From Corynebacterium sputi DSM 45148 (GTDB lineage Bacteria; Actinomycetota; Actinomycetes; Mycobacteriales; Mycobacteriaceae): DNA of 64,000 nt. Position 1 is the first letter of the stretch, and each line of letters begins with the position of its first letter. Of the stretch, positions 47,335-60,134 are shown in pieces. The position numbers and the translations under genes are program-made. A model generated the notes under the pieces. That model had not been told where the DNA came from, made no database searches, and saw nothing but the letters and a program-made list of their open reading frames with translations. Location of the stretch: contig NZ_KE386599.1 of the NCBI RefSeq assembly GCF_000427865.1, forward strand, positions 62,001 to 126,000, given 5' to 3'.

Positions 47335-47349
47335 TTGAACAATGTTCAA
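47335..47349. promoter_or_regulatory. BioQ operator upstream of bioF
   Basis: TTGAACAATGTTCAA is a perfect palindrome around a 3-nt centre and contains TGAAC-N3-GTTCA, the same motif found before bioB. It lies 24 nt before ATG 47311 of bioF and 118 nt before the nadA start, so it most likely acts on bioF. Confidence 0.8.
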
Positions 47350-47385
47350 AAGTTTACTTACTCACAATCGACGATCCGCAGGCGC

Positions 47386-47391
47386 TACTAT
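47386..47391 (+). promoter_or_regulatory. -10 element TACTAT before nadA
   Basis: TACTAT lies 75 nt before ATG 47467. It would give a leader that contains AAGGAG (47450-47455) as ribosome binding site. The -35 element is not clear. Confidence 0.4.
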
Positions 47392-47466
47392 GTCCCCGGA
47401 ACAATGAGCCCCAGCATCCCCGCACGACAGCCACGCGTGGGAGCAACACGAAGGAGAGGCCGCACG

Positions 47467-48543
47467 ATGACCGAAGCAGCCGTGCCGACCACCGTCCAGT
47501 CCCTTGCGCCCATCGAGTCGGAACTGGCGGCGAAGGTCGTCGATACCGGCCAGGGGTACACCGGCGTTGAGGCAAACGCTGAGTGGGCCGATGAGATCCG
47601 CCGGCTGGCCAAGGCCCGCAATGCCGTGATCCTCGCGCACAACTACCAGCTGCCGGAGATCCAAGACATCGCGCACGTCACCGGTGATTCCCTGGGGCTG
47701 TCGCGTATCGCCGCAGAAACTGACGCAGATGTCATCATCTTCTGTGGCGTTCACTTCATGGCCGAGACTGCGAAGATCCTCTCTCCGGAGAAAACCGTCC
47801 TTATTCCGGACGAGCGCGCTGGCTGCTCCCTGGCTGACTCGATCTCTGCTGAGGAGCTCCGTGAGTGGAAGTCTGAGCACCCGGGTGCCGTCGTGGTTAG
47901 CTACGTCAACACCACCGCAGACGTGAAGGGCGAGACAGACATTTGCTGCACCTCGTCCAACGCTGTCGACGTGGTCGCCTCGATTCCGGCTGACCAGAAG
48001 GTTCTCTTTGGGCCGGACCAGTTCCTCGGTGCGCATGTGCGTCGTGAGACTGGCCGAGACAACATGGAGATTTGGGCCGGCGAGTGCCACGTCCACGCCA
48101 ACATCAACGGCGATGAGCTGGCCCGCCGCGCTGCTGAAGAGCCGGATGCGGACCTGTTCATCCACCCCGAGTGTGGCTGCGCGAACTCCGCGATCTACCT
48201 CGCCGGCGAGGGCACTATCGAACCGGATCGCGTGAAAATGCTGTCCACCGGTGAGATGCTCACCTCTGCCGCCGCTGCAGAGAAGAAGGGCACTGGAAAG
48301 GTTCTGGTCGCCACTGAGATTGGGATGTTGCACCAGCTGCAGAAGGCCGCGCCGGACGTGACTTTCGAGGCCGTCAATGATCGCGCCTCGTGCGCGTACA
48401 TGAAGATGATTACTCCGTCTGCGCTGCTGCGCTGCCTTGCTGAGGGCACCGATGAGGTCACTGTCGCCGATGATGTCGCGGAGAAGGCTCGCAAGTCCGT
48501 CGAGCGCATGATCTCCATCGGTAACCCGGGCGGCGGGGAGTAG
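47467..48543 (+). CDS. nadA: Quinolinate synthase
   Basis: This 358-aa iron-sulfur enzyme condenses iminoaspartate with dihydroxyacetone phosphate. The three conserved cluster cysteines lie in RAGCSLAD (C120), AGECHVH (C207) and RASCAYMKM (C309). [13 protein letters not shown] and [10 protein letters not shown] are also family segments. I choose ATG 47467, since homology begins after it; the frame is open upstream through the promoter. nadB starts directly after the stop. Confidence 0.95.
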   Translation: MTEAAVPTTVQSLAPIESELAAKVVDTGQGYTGVEANAEWADEIRRLAKARNAVILAHNYQLPEIQDIAHVTGDSLGLSRIAAETDADVIIFCGVHFMAETAKILSPEKTVLIPDERAGCSLADSISAEELREWKSEHPGAVVVSYVNTTADVKGETDICCTSSNAVDVVASIPADQKVLFGPDQFLGAHVRRETGRDNMEIWAGECHVHANINGDELARRAAEEPDADLFIHPECGCANSAIYLAGEGTIEPDRVKMLSTGEMLTSAAAAEKKGTGKVLVATEIGMLHQLQKAAPDVTFEAVNDRASCAYMKMITPSALLRCLAEGTDEVTVADDVAEKARKSVERMISIGNPGGGE

Positions 48544-50028
48544 ATGGCGCTCGCCGACGGCTGGGACTGGCACCTCGACTGTGACCTGCTGGTCATTGGT
48601 GGAGGTGTCGCCGGGCTGTCGGCGGCACGTAGGGCTCGTGAGTTGGGGTTGGATGTACTTATCGTCGACAAGGGTCGGTGGCGCGACGGCGCTCGGACCC
48701 AGCCCAGGTTCGTCCATGCCGCAACGAATCTGGCACAAGGCGGAATCGCTGTTGTAGGGCTTCCCGACGCCCCCAGCCACGACTCCATCACCTCCCACGT
48801 GGACGACACCCTGAATGCCGGGTCCGGGCACTGCGACCGCTCCGTGGTGGAGTCGATTGTCGGGCGTGGCGCTGACGCGGTGAACTGGCTGATCGGCCTG
48901 GGGACAAACTTCGATACTCAGCCTGATGGCACATATTCCAGGACCCGCGAGGGCGGACACACGTACCGACGGATTCTCCACGCGGGTGGGGACGCCACTG
49001 GTGCGGAGATCCAACGTGCTCTGGAGGCATCTGTAATCGGGGCTCGACTGCTGCAGAATGCCAATGCCAAGGAGATCCTCCTCGAGGATGGTGTGGCCAA
49101 AGGTGCGCTGATCCGCGATCCGCGAGGTCTTGGCGCGGTGACGGCCCGCAAGACTGTGATCGCGACCGGGGGTCTTGGCCACCTGTTCCGGGCAACGACT
49201 GCCCCGAAGGGGTCCCTCGGTGACGGTCACGTCTTAGCACTTGACGCAGGCGTGGAATTGTCCGACCTGGAATTCATCCAGTTTCACCCCACGGTCCTCT
49301 TCGACAGCCGCGCCCATGGCCGCAGGCCCCTCTTGACGGAGGCTCTTCGCGGTGAGGGAGCAACTCTGCAGGACAGCCATGGCAGGCCCGTCGTTACTGA
49401 CGACCCTCGCGGCGACTTGGCTCCGAGGGACATCGTCTCTCGGGCGATCGCCATGCGCCTGCGCGAGACTGGGGAAGACAATGTGTTCCTCGATGCCCGC
49501 AGTATCGAGGACGTTCACACCCGCTTCCCGACGGTCACTTCCGGCTGCCGATCCCTCGGCCTAGACCCTGCCGTTGACCTTCTTCCGGTGGCCCCTGCGG
49601 TGCACTACAGCTGCGGCGGTATCGCCACAGACGGCAACGGAGCGACGAGTGTCCCCGGACTGTATGCCGCCGGAGAATGCGCCCGGACCGGACTTCATGG
49701 AGCAAACCGGTTGGCCTCGAATTCGCTGTTGGAGGGTCTTGTCGTGGGTAAGGCAGTCGCCGAAGCGGAGATCTCCGGTGTCGGAGCCACGACGCCAGAG
49801 AGAATCAAGGGCCGACACCGCCCCAGGCTCAATACCCAAGACCGCATGACAATGCAGGCAGCGATGACCGAAGGCGCTGGCGTGACGCGGACAGCGGAAT
49901 CACTCGAACGTGCGGTGGAGGCCCTTGAGGGGCTGCCGGATGCGGGGGCAGTGGCCGTCGCTAAGCGAGTAGTGGCCGCGGCGCAGGCGCGGACCGAGAC
50001 GCTCGGCTGTCACACGCGACTCGATTAA
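48544..50028 (+). CDS. nadB: L-aspartate oxidase
   Basis: This 494-aa flavoprotein oxidises aspartate to iminoaspartate, the substrate of NadA. The FAD-binding GGGVAGLSAARRA lies at residues 19-31, the family segments NLAQGGIA and VHYSCGGI follow, and HGANRLASNSLLEGLV lies in the FAD/C-terminal part. It is somewhat shorter than the E. coli enzyme, mainly in the C-terminal helical domain. The ATG directly follows the nadA TAG, so coupling is likely. Confidence 0.94.
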   Translation: MALADGWDWHLDCDLLVIGGGVAGLSAARRARELGLDVLIVDKGRWRDGARTQPRFVHAATNLAQGGIAVVGLPDAPSHDSITSHVDDTLNAGSGHCDRSVVESIVGRGADAVNWLIGLGTNFDTQPDGTYSRTREGGHTYRRILHAGGDATGAEIQRALEASVIGARLLQNANAKEILLEDGVAKGALIRDPRGLGAVTARKTVIATGGLGHLFRATTAPKGSLGDGHVLALDAGVELSDLEFIQFHPTVLFDSRAHGRRPLLTEALRGEGATLQDSHGRPVVTDDPRGDLAPRDIVSRAIAMRLRETGEDNVFLDARSIEDVHTRFPTVTSGCRSLGLDPAVDLLPVAPAVHYSCGGIATDGNGATSVPGLYAAGECARTGLHGANRLASNSLLEGLVVGKAVAEAEISGVGATTPERIKGRHRPRLNTQDRMTMQAAMTEGAGVTRTAESLERAVEALEGLPDAGAVAVAKRVVAAAQARTETLGCHTRLD

Positions 50029-50048
50029 CACTTCACCCAAGGAGAACA

Positions 50049-50891
50049 ATGCTCGACGAAGCAATCACCCGCGGCCTGATCCGCACCGCGCTGCAGGAAG
50101 ATCTGCAGTATGGGCCGGACGTGACCTCTCTGGCGACCGTCGGCCCGCAGCAGCGGTCACGGGCAACGGTGACCAGTCGCGCGGACGGAGTCATCGCAGC
50201 CGGCGCCGCGATCAGGTGGACTCTGGAGGAGGTTATTGCCGACGACTTCTCCGTCGACATCCTTAGCGCAGACGGCGAGCGAGTCGCGCCGGGCACTGTC
50301 GTTGCAGAGATCGAGGCTCCGACCCGAGGCCTGTTGACAGCCGAGCGGACTCTGCTGAACATCGTGACCCATGCTTCCGGCATCGCGACGGACACCAGAC
50401 GGTGGGTTGACGCCGTCGACGGCACCGGTGCGCGGATCCGTGATTCCCGCAAGACCTTGCCAGGCATGCGGAACCTGCAGAAATACTCAGTTACCTGCGG
50501 TGGAGGAGTCAACCACCGCAATGGTCTGGGAGATGAAGCGCTGATTAAAGATAATCATGTGGTGGCGGCGGGGGGCGTCGTGAAGGCGTTGGAGAAGGTT
50601 CGGGCCGCCTATCCGGTCCTGCGGTGCGAGGTTGAGGTAGACACCCTGGAGCAGCTCGACGCTGTCCTCGAACTTCAGCCCGAGATGGTCATGCTCGACA
50701 ACTTCGAGGTGTGGCAGACGCAGATGGCAGTGCAGCGTCGAGCGAAGATCTCGCCGGCGACGCTGTTGGAATCCTCCGGTGGTCTGACTCTGGATGTTGC
50801 CCGTGAGTATGCCTCCTGTGGCGTGGATTTTATGGCCGTCGGCGCGCTGACGCACTCGGTGAAGGTGCTGGACTTGGGGCTCGACTTTTAG
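50049..50891 (+). CDS. nadC: Quinolinate phosphoribosyltransferase
   Basis: This 280-aa enzyme converts quinolinate to nicotinate mononucleotide. Key segments are TSRADGVIAG, the substrate-binding RDSRKTLPGMR (131-141), GGGVNHRNGL and MLDNFE. AAGGAG lies 7 nt before ATG 50049. It is the last gene of nadABC; no nadS-type cysteine desulfurase follows. It ends 6 nt before the convergent membrane-protein gene. Confidence 0.95.
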   Translation: MLDEAITRGLIRTALQEDLQYGPDVTSLATVGPQQRSRATVTSRADGVIAAGAAIRWTLEEVIADDFSVDILSADGERVAPGTVVAEIEAPTRGLLTAERTLLNIVTHASGIATDTRRWVDAVDGTGARIRDSRKTLPGMRNLQKYSVTCGGGVNHRNGLGDEALIKDNHVVAAGGVVKALEKVRAAYPVLRCEVEVDTLEQLDAVLELQPEMVMLDNFEVWQTQMAVQRRAKISPATLLESSGGLTLDVAREYASCGVDFMAVGALTHSVKVLDLGLDF

Positions 50892-50897
50892 CAGGGC

Positions 50898-52550
50898 TCA
50901 GGACCTGAACTGGTCAATCCTCCACCAGGAGGGGTCGAGATCAGTCTTCATCGTTACGGGGCCGAGTTTCCAGGTGTTCAGTACCTGATAGATCCGGTCG
51001 AGAAGAATCTGCAGACCAGGGTCTTGGGAATCCACATAGAGGTGGGCCTCCATGTGATGAGGCTGCACGGTGTAGACGACAAGGACTCCGGAGACTTCGG
51101 CTAACATCGCGTCGAGTGCTTGAGTGAGCTCCTTGACAGAACCGGGCACATCGACGGGCTGTTGTTGTGCATACATGGTGTCGTGAACCTGATAGGTCAG
51201 GTGGACATGTAGATCGCATTGTGGGGCCAACTCGGAAGTTAACGGCAGGAAAGACGAGATCGTCACCGGGAATCCATCCGGTGACACGGCGTCGATTTCG
51301 CAGCGCTGCCCACTGGACAGGATGCCGTCGTAGATCGCAGCGAATTCGGTCATGATCTCCGGCAGCGCAGGAAGCGGAGCGTGAGTGTCTGGGGCAGTGC
51401 CCACCGCATCGATGTCATTGATCCATGAGAAGGCAACAGTATCTCCCAATGCCCGATTGATCAGGAGAGCGGCAGCCCGCGGATCCGCATTTCCGCTGCC
51501 CTCTGAGGAAAACAACGAGCGCAAGCCACCCCATTTCGGATGCCAGATCTCGATGCTGGGACACAGCATGCCGTCTGGTTCCCCAATGATTGCTTCTGCT
51601 GGGTCATAGTCGATTCCGTTGACGACCACTGGCACTCCAGGTGCCGCCGCGAGGCGATCGGAGAAGGTCCACTCGCACTGCGGGGCGGCGTTCAACCAGC
51701 GCCGAGCGGTTGCGCGAAGAGACGGGAAAATGCCCGGGGAAACGGTGAGCCGACGCGCGTTTGGGTCGACGTCCCAGACCAGGTCCGGATGTATCGCCGC
51801 GACTCGGGCTCCCAACTGCGAAGTGTCTCCGGTTGGCCACCATTGCCAGAACTCAGCGATGGCTCGGGCGGAAACCTCTGATGCGGTGGGGTACACCGCA
51901 TCAGGTGGAATCGAGGGTGGGACAGGTGGTGCCTTCGGAGTGTTGGTCATCGTCATGCGTGTTTCGGGGAGCGCGGCGAACAATAACCCACCGAACACGA
52001 CAGTGAGTAGGCCAATGAACAGACAGAATGCGGGTCCCGCGCCACTGACCGCTGTGAGGTCATCGAGCGGATTCCGAATGCCGAGTAGAGCGGCGCTGTA
52101 GGGATCCTCAAAGTCGATGAAGAGACCCACGAGCATTTTCGACATCATCGCGAAAACTGCGTACACGATGAACATGCCGCCGGCGCCGAGGATCTCCTGA
52201 ATACCAAGTTTCCTCTTGTCGGTGAAGGCGACCATAAAGGCACCTTTGCCAAGGGCAACCACCAGCAATATGGAAAGGAAAAACCACGGCCCAATGAACC
52301 CGGAGGACTCATTAAGTACGTTCATTTGGGACCAGCCGAAACCGTTGACGACGACTTCGTCATTTGGGTAGCGAGCCCACACCATGCTGAAGCTAATGAG
52401 ATAGAGGATGATCAGGAAGGCCGTTGTTCCCACTATGACCAGTGGGTTCAGGAGGATGTCCGCAAATTTGCGGAAGTTGTCCTGTTTCGGTTGTGGCGGC
52501 AGGCTCCAGTCGTGATCTGGGGCCGTTGGTAATGCCCAGTCGTCATTCAT
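50898..52550 (-). CDS. Membrane protein with large soluble C-terminal region
   Basis: This 550-aa protein has four hydrophobic segments in its first 215 residues (about 32-56, 87-106, 125-147 and 177-200), then a soluble region of 330 residues. This includes IHPDLVWDVDPNARRLTVS and APQCEWTFSDRLAA, which look like a DUF695-type domain; I am not sure. A later segment has CDLHVHLTYQVHD. No catalytic residues are evident. The start overlaps the stop of the upstream lipoprotein gene by one base, so the two are a unit. Confidence 0.78.
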   Translation of the reverse strand: MNDDWALPTAPDHDWSLPPQPKQDNFRKFADILLNPLVIVGTTAFLIILYLISFSMVWARYPNDEVVVNGFGWSQMNVLNESSGFIGPWFFLSILLVVALGKGAFMVAFTDKRKLGIQEILGAGGMFIVYAVFAMMSKMLVGLFIDFEDPYSAALLGIRNPLDDLTAVSGAGPAFCLFIGLLTVVFGGLLFAALPETRMTMTNTPKAPPVPPSIPPDAVYPTASEVSARAIAEFWQWWPTGDTSQLGARVAAIHPDLVWDVDPNARRLTVSPGIFPSLRATARRWLNAAPQCEWTFSDRLAAAPGVPVVVNGIDYDPAEAIIGEPDGMLCPSIEIWHPKWGGLRSLFSSEGSGNADPRAAALLINRALGDTVAFSWINDIDAVGTAPDTHAPLPALPEIMTEFAAIYDGILSSGQRCEIDAVSPDGFPVTISSFLPLTSELAPQCDLHVHLTYQVHDTMYAQQQPVDVPGSVKELTQALDAMLAEVSGVLVVYTVQPHHMEAHLYVDSQDPGLQILLDRIYQVLNTWKLGPVTMKTDLDPSWWRIDQFRS

Positions 52551-52975
52551 CAGAACATCCGGTAGGCGTCGCCACAGTTGGCGGTCGCATAGTTGTTGAC
52601 CCGCATCATTGCGTTGCTGCTAGAAAACCCGGTCGAAATCGAAGACAGCCAGTCGCCGGACAGTGCCTGTTGTTCTTGAGCGTGCCACGATTCGTCGACG
52701 ATCTCGACATCAGCTTGGATTTCTTTTGGTGCGACCTTCGCTAGGTCAGACCATAGATACTTCAGCTCGCCCATCGCTGAACCGGCGGAAAGGAGTCCAT
52801 CAAGTGAATTAGAGGCCATCGCCTGGTCCATTTGTTGGGTGTAGCGGGTTTGGTGTTTCTCGATGGTGTTGCAGAAGGCCGCTACGCTGCGCTTTTCGCC
52901 GAAACATGCGGTCGCGGTGACCGCAGCTAGCCCGAGTGTGGCTGCCAGCGCGATTCGTGAATGTCGTGTCCGCAT
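52550..52975 (-). CDS. Small secreted lipoprotein, unknown
   Basis: This 141-aa protein has a lipoprotein-type signal peptide with lipobox TATAC (cysteine at residue 24). The mature part is mostly helical and carries a cysteine in AAFCNTIE and another in TANCGDAY near the C-terminus. It may be anchored outside, next to the membrane protein encoded downstream in the same operon. GGAGG lies 4 nt before ATG 52975. Function unknown. Confidence 0.8.
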   Translation of the reverse strand: MRTRHSRIALAATLGLAAVTATACFGEKRSVAAFCNTIEKHQTRYTQQMDQAMASNSLDGLLSAGSAMGELKYLWSDLAKVAPKEIQADVEIVDESWHAQEQQALSGDWLSSISTGFSSSNAMMRVNNYATANCGDAYRMF

Positions 52976-53056
52976 AATTCCTCCAATGTGATTTTGCTCT
53001 CAAAATAAGAGTCAATCACTGGGAGGTTCCGAACAAGACGGTAATAGTGGCGGCAG

Positions 53057-53587
53057 TTAGAGGCGTTCTGCGACCGCGCGGCCAAGGTCGTCGAGAACGG
53101 GCTTGAAACGCTCGTCATCAACTGCCATCACTCGTGCTCGGTGCAAGGCGGTCTCGGCGCGCCCGACGTCCCCGGTATCCAGGTGGCACTGCACAATCAG
53201 TCCGACGAGGGGGACGGCCTGGTTCAGCATCTGCTCTGACTCAAAGAGACCGGAGGCCATCTCGAGGTGGTCGATAGCCCGACCGGGGTGGCCGCGGCGG
53301 ATTTCAGCCTGTCCGCTGAGGGTGTGCCACTGCGCCCAGCGCAGGTGACGCGGGGGAGCGGCAGGGGGCTCGTCGAGGTTGTCGAGAAGCTCGAGCCAGT
53401 CCGCGGCCCGGTCCATGAGCTTTGGGGAGGAGCCGCGGATGGGACGACCGAGGCTGTCAGTCTCCGGAGCATCGGCGGCGTCACCGAGTTCGGCGAAACC
53501 GGCCATCAGGAGGTCAGCAGCCTCCCACAGCTTGTTGTCGTGGGCGAGGGATTCGGCGGCCGCCAGTAGGGCCTTGGGCTCGGTCAT
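53057..53587 (-). CDS. TPR-type helical protein of unknown function
   Basis: This 176-aa cytoplasmic protein is alpha-helical. Its second half looks like tetratricopeptide-type helical pairs: WHTLSGQAEIRRGHPGRAI, then LIVQCHLDTGDVGRAETAL. ATG 53587 is chosen by similarity in character; the upstream gene stops at 53599, 11 nt before. GGGGAG lies upstream. The pair with the larger TPR protein suggests a common role, otherwise unknown. Confidence 0.75.
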   Translation of the reverse strand: MTEPKALLAAAESLAHDNKLWEAADLLMAGFAELGDAADAPETDSLGRPIRGSSPKLMDRAADWLELLDNLDEPPAAPPRHLRWAQWHTLSGQAEIRRGHPGRAIDHLEMASGLFESEQMLNQAVPLVGLIVQCHLDTGDVGRAETALHRARVMAVDDERFKPVLDDLGRAVAERL

Positions 53588-53598
53588 GGGGGCAGAGT

Positions 53599-55323
53599 TT
53601 ACTCCCCGAGAAGCTCCGCCAATGTCTCGCGCACCGGATGGCCGTGCCAGTTCTCTTCTGGCAGTAGTTCGTTGATGCGGATGGTGTAGCGGCGCACACC
53701 CTCCTCGTCGTCGAGATCGAGGCAACAGCGCACTCCAGTGAGAAGGGCGCGGGCAGCTTCCACTCCGTCGCCTGCTTCCTGGTAGCCAGCGGAGGCGGTA
53801 TCGACGTGACCGAGAGCCGTCTGCTCATTGCCGGTTGCCCAGTAGATGTAAGCCAAGTCGTCGTGCCAATCAGCGATGGACCAGCCATCATTAATCATGC
53901 CGCGAGCACGCAGCATCATTTCCTCCGCCAGTTCCAGTGCCTTGCCGGTGGAGACGACGAGGTCTGGGTCGACGCGGGCGCCTTCGGTGAGGGAGTCCAT
54001 GGTGACAGGGACGTCGTCAAGCGAATCGTGGGTGGTCATCGGGCGAACCACGGTACGGGCAGCCTGGCGCATCGCAGAGGATGCGCCGGCGTTATCGCCG
54101 ACTCGCTGCAGGTGTTCGGCGTGCTCCAGCAAGAACATAGTGGCTCCCATGGTCCGGCCCATCGCGACGGAGGAGGCAGCGGAAATGGTGTAGGCGGCGT
54201 CGGTTCGCTCTTCGTCGTCGGACATCGTCGACCACTGTGCGACCGGCTCGGCGTGGCGAAGGGCAGCCTCGTATTCGCCGGCGTCGAAGAGCGAACGAGC
54301 GAGGATGAGATCCAGATCCATCGTCAACGGATTCACCGGCATACCGGCGGTATGCGCCAGAATGCGGTTAGCAGTGTCGCGTGCTTCCTCGTACTCACCG
54401 GCGCCATTGAGCAGCGCGGTCAGCAGGCGGTGAGAACGCAGCGTTGCGACGGTCAGATCAAGTTCCACTCCCGCCCGCACGACCGGACGGAGCTGGCGGA
54501 TAGCTTCGGCCTCCTGATCGGATTCCACCGACAGCCACGCGAGCATCTGTCGAGCCTCAATTGTGGAGGTCACCGGCTCTGAGACTGGATCTTCCGCGAC
54601 GGCCTCACACATCAGGGCAGCGCCATGAAGGTCGCCGCGGCCGTGTGCGATCTGGGCGTCGAGAAGCCGACGGTCGTCAGCCGCAGACTTGAGAGGAGAA
54701 TGCTCGCGAGCCCAAGTGGACAGTGCTCCGGCCAAGTCCGCACGCCGGCACATCGAAGCTGCGGCGCCGACAATCGTGGCAGCCAGCGCTGCTTGGTACG
54801 CCTCTTCGCCGGTTGGAGTAGTAGCGAGGATGTCCGAGGAGACAGAGATGAGTTCGGGAATGTCCTCATCCGCCGGCTGGTTCGGGGCCGGGGTGGCGTC
54901 TGCGAAACGCTCGGCCTCCGCGTAAGCGCCGAAGGCCTGGGCGTGCAAGATTGCGGCGGGGCGATTCGTGCGACGGGCCCACTCAAGCCACTCGGTACGA
55001 GCTTCAGCGGCTTCATCCGGGAGCTCCAACTGATCCGCAACGGCATGGCGGAGGGCGTAGAACTCTCCGGTGACGTCATCTGGAAGCCCGTCAGCCTCCT
55101 TCAACCAATGATCACGAGCAAACGCAGAGACCGCCCGCCAACTGCCTACGTGATCGAGAGTGCGCGCAGCGGTGCGGGAGAAGTTCAGCAGATCCTCGAG
55201 GTCCGCCGGAACCGGTTCTGGGGCGTACATCGGCAGGCGCGGCTCGATCGCGCGAGGCCCCATCCGTCGCTCCCACGCGGCTATCTCGTTGCCATCGCCG
55301 TCAGTTTCTCGCCACCAGACCAT
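53599..55323 (-). CDS. Large TPR-type protein of unknown function
   Basis: This 574-aa cytoplasmic protein is all helical with multiple TPR-like pairs, for example [38 protein letters not shown] and [19 protein letters not shown]. No enzymatic domain is seen. It is divergent from hisD and conserved at this site in corynebacteria as far as I recall. ATG 55323 is preceded at 6 nt by GACAAT (55330-55335), a leaderless arrangement, so the longer upstream frame is probably not used. Confidence 0.78.
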   Translation of the reverse strand: MVWWRETDGDGNEIAAWERRMGPRAIEPRLPMYAPEPVPADLEDLLNFSRTAARTLDHVGSWRAVSAFARDHWLKEADGLPDDVTGEFYALRHAVADQLELPDEAAEARTEWLEWARRTNRPAAILHAQAFGAYAEAERFADATPAPNQPADEDIPELISVSSDILATTPTGEEAYQAALAATIVGAAASMCRRADLAGALSTWAREHSPLKSAADDRRLLDAQIAHGRGDLHGAALMCEAVAEDPVSEPVTSTIEARQMLAWLSVESDQEAEAIRQLRPVVRAGVELDLTVATLRSHRLLTALLNGAGEYEEARDTANRILAHTAGMPVNPLTMDLDLILARSLFDAGEYEAALRHAEPVAQWSTMSDDEERTDAAYTISAASSVAMGRTMGATMFLLEHAEHLQRVGDNAGASSAMRQAARTVVRPMTTHDSLDDVPVTMDSLTEGARVDPDLVVSTGKALELAEEMMLRARGMINDGWSIADWHDDLAYIYWATGNEQTALGHVDTASAGYQEAGDGVEAARALLTGVRCCLDLDDEEGVRRYTIRINELLPEENWHGHPVRETLAELLGE

Positions 55324-55329
55324 TTGACC

Positions 55330-55335
55330 ATTGTC
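55330..55335 (-). promoter_or_regulatory. -10 element GACAAT (minus) before the TPR gene
   Basis: On the minus strand GACAAT lies 6 nt before ATG 55323, with no ribosome binding site between them. Confidence 0.45.
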
Positions 55336-55419
55336 CGTCCCCGGCCCTGCGCGGAGCAACACAGCACGGTGACTATGCTTTATCCCGCAACCATCCTCAT
55401 GTTCGGAAGGCTCTTATAC

Positions 55420-58442
<3,023 letters not shown>

Positions 58443-58446
<4 letters not shown>

Positions 58447-58637
58447 TCCTCGCCCAGGCGGCACTCGGAGGAGGAGCAGCGCTGACCTACCTCCTGTTCA
58501 TTATCGCTGGACTATTCGTCGGCGGAACCTTCAGCGCCTACAAGGGCGGGTCGCAGGTTGGCATGATCATCTGCGGCATCATCGCCCTGGTTGCGCTGGT
58601 CGGCGCGATCCTGTGGCTCATCGGCAGCTACAACTGA
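58443..58637 (+). CDS. Small membrane protein between hisB and hisH
   Basis: This 64-aa protein is almost entirely hydrophobic, with two membrane segments (about 13-33 and 41-61) separated by a short polar loop SAYKGGSQ. The GTG start overlaps the hisB stop by 4 nt (GTGA), so it is cotranslated with the his operon. It may be typical of corynebacterial his operons; no function is known to me. Confidence 0.78.
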
Positions 58638-58658
58638 CCCGAAAGTAGGATCAACGAC

Positions 58659-59333
58659 ATGACGACAGTCGCAATTCTCGACTACGGCTCCGGCAACCTG
58701 CGCTCCGCAGAACGTGCGGTTGCCTCCACTGGTGCAGAGGTCACGGTTACCGCTGACCCAGACATTGTTCTCAACGCTGACGGACTCCTTGTTCCCGGCG
58801 TCGGCGCCTTCGCTGCCTGCATGGACGGACTGCACCGTGTGCAGGGCCCGCGCATGATCGGGTCGCGTCTGGCTGGGGGGCGGCCGGTGTTTGGCATTTG
58901 CGTCGGGATGCAAGTTCTTTTTGAGCGCGGCGTGGAGTTCGCTGACGGCCCGCACACCCCCGACGAGGTTCCTGACGCCCGACCGGTCGGCATCCCCGGC
59001 TGCGCTGAGTGGCCAGGAACTGTCGACCGTCTTGAGGCCTCGGTATTGCCGCACATGGGGTGGAACACGGTGGATGTCGACGCGGGTTCGAAGCTTTTTG
59101 AGGGCCTGTCGGAGGAGGAGCGGTACTACTTCGTGCACTCCTATGCCGCTCGTGATTGGAAGCTCACAGACACCGGCCGCATCGCCGCGCCGCTGGTGCA
59201 CTGGGCCGAGCACGACGGCTGCCGCTTCGTCGCTGCCGTAGAGAACGGACCTCTGTGGGCGACACAGTTCCACCCAGAGAAATCCGGAGACGCCGGCCTG
59301 AAGCTTCTGCAGAACTGGGTCGACACTCTGTAG
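58659..59333 (+). CDS. hisH: Imidazole glycerol phosphate synthase, glutaminase subunit
   Basis: This 224-aa class I glutamine amidotransferase supplies ammonia to HisF. The nucleophile is C81 in [14 protein letters not shown], and the His-Glu pair lies in [12 protein letters not shown] 58659 lies 21 nt after the small membrane gene, with AAAGTAGGA upstream. HisF, its partner, lies at 60972. Confidence 0.95.
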   Translation: MTTVAILDYGSGNLRSAERAVASTGAEVTVTADPDIVLNADGLLVPGVGAFAACMDGLHRVQGPRMIGSRLAGGRPVFGICVGMQVLFERGVEFADGPHTPDEVPDARPVGIPGCAEWPGTVDRLEASVLPHMGWNTVDVDAGSKLFEGLSEEERYYFVHSYAARDWKLTDTGRIAAPLVHWAEHDGCRFVAAVENGPLWATQFHPEKSGDAGLKLLQNWVDTL

Positions 59334-59397
59334 GTAAGCGTCCCCGGTATGCTCAGTGAGTATTCGTCAACATAAAGAAGTTGGAGTCACAGACCAC

Positions 59398-60129
59398 ATG
59401 AGCCTCACCCTTCTGCCCGCCGTCGATGTCGTTGATGGCCAGGCCGTTCGCCTGGTCCAGGGCGAAGCTGGATCAGAGACCGGGTACGGATCGCCGCTGG
59501 ACGCGGCTCTGAACTGGCAGAACTCCGGCGCAGAGTGGATCCACATGGTGGACCTCGACGCGGCATTCGGCCGTGGATCGAACTACGACCTGCTCAAGGA
59601 CGTGATCGGCCGGCTCGACGTGAATGTGGAGCTCTCCGGCGGAATTCGCGATGACGAGTCCCTGGAGGCCGCACTGGCCACCGGCTGCCGACGGGTCAAC
59701 ATTGGTACCGCGGCCTTGGAAAACCCGGAGTGGTGCCGAGGCATCCTCTCCTCGTACGGCGACCGCGTTGCAATTGGCCTGGATACCCGGAACATCGACG
59801 GCGAATGGCGCCTGCGTGGCCGTGGCTGGGTCACCGATGGTGGTGACCTCTGGGAGGTCCTGGAGCGCCTGGACTCCGAAGGCTGCTCCCGCTTCGTCGT
59901 CACCGATGTGGGCAAGGACGGCACCCTTCAGGGGCCGAACATCGATCTGCTTCGCGACGTCGCGGCCGCCACCGACGCACCGATCGTCGCTTCCGGAGGA
60001 ATCTCCACCCTCGACGATCTGCGCGCTCTGCGTGAACTCGTCGAAGAGGGTGTTGACTCCGCCATCATGGGCAAGGCTCTGTACGCCGGCCGCTTCACCA
60101 TGGAGCAGGCGCTCGAGGCAGCGAAGTAA
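59398..60129 (+). CDS. hisA: ProFAR isomerase
   Basis: This 243-aa TIM-barrel enzyme isomerises ProFAR to PRFAR. The first catalytic aspartate lies in [18 protein letters not shown], and the second in [14 protein letters not shown]. In actinobacteria HisA often also does the TrpF reaction (PriA); no trpF is in the window, but the window ends before the trp genes. ATG 59398 is chosen because homology starts there; GTG 59356 is in frame upstream. Confidence 0.93.
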   Translation: MSLTLLPAVDVVDGQAVRLVQGEAGSETGYGSPLDAALNWQNSGAEWIHMVDLDAAFGRGSNYDLLKDVIGRLDVNVELSGGIRDDESLEAALATGCRRVNIGTAALENPEWCRGILSSYGDRVAIGLDTRNIDGEWRLRGRGWVTDGGDLWEVLERLDSEGCSRFVVTDVGKDGTLQGPNIDLLRDVAAATDAPIVASGGISTLDDLRALRELVEEGVDSAIMGKALYAGRFTMEQALEAAK

Positions 60130-60134
60130 CGACG

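Noticed and set aside
47362-49230. 622-aa open frame on the minus strand
   Set aside because: It is antisense to nadA and nadB, which have clear motifs. The frame is open because of GC-rich codon use in the real genes.
54625-55419. Upstream extension of the hisD frame to 706 aa
   Set aside because: HisD of normal length starts at 55420; the extension is antisense to the TPR gene.
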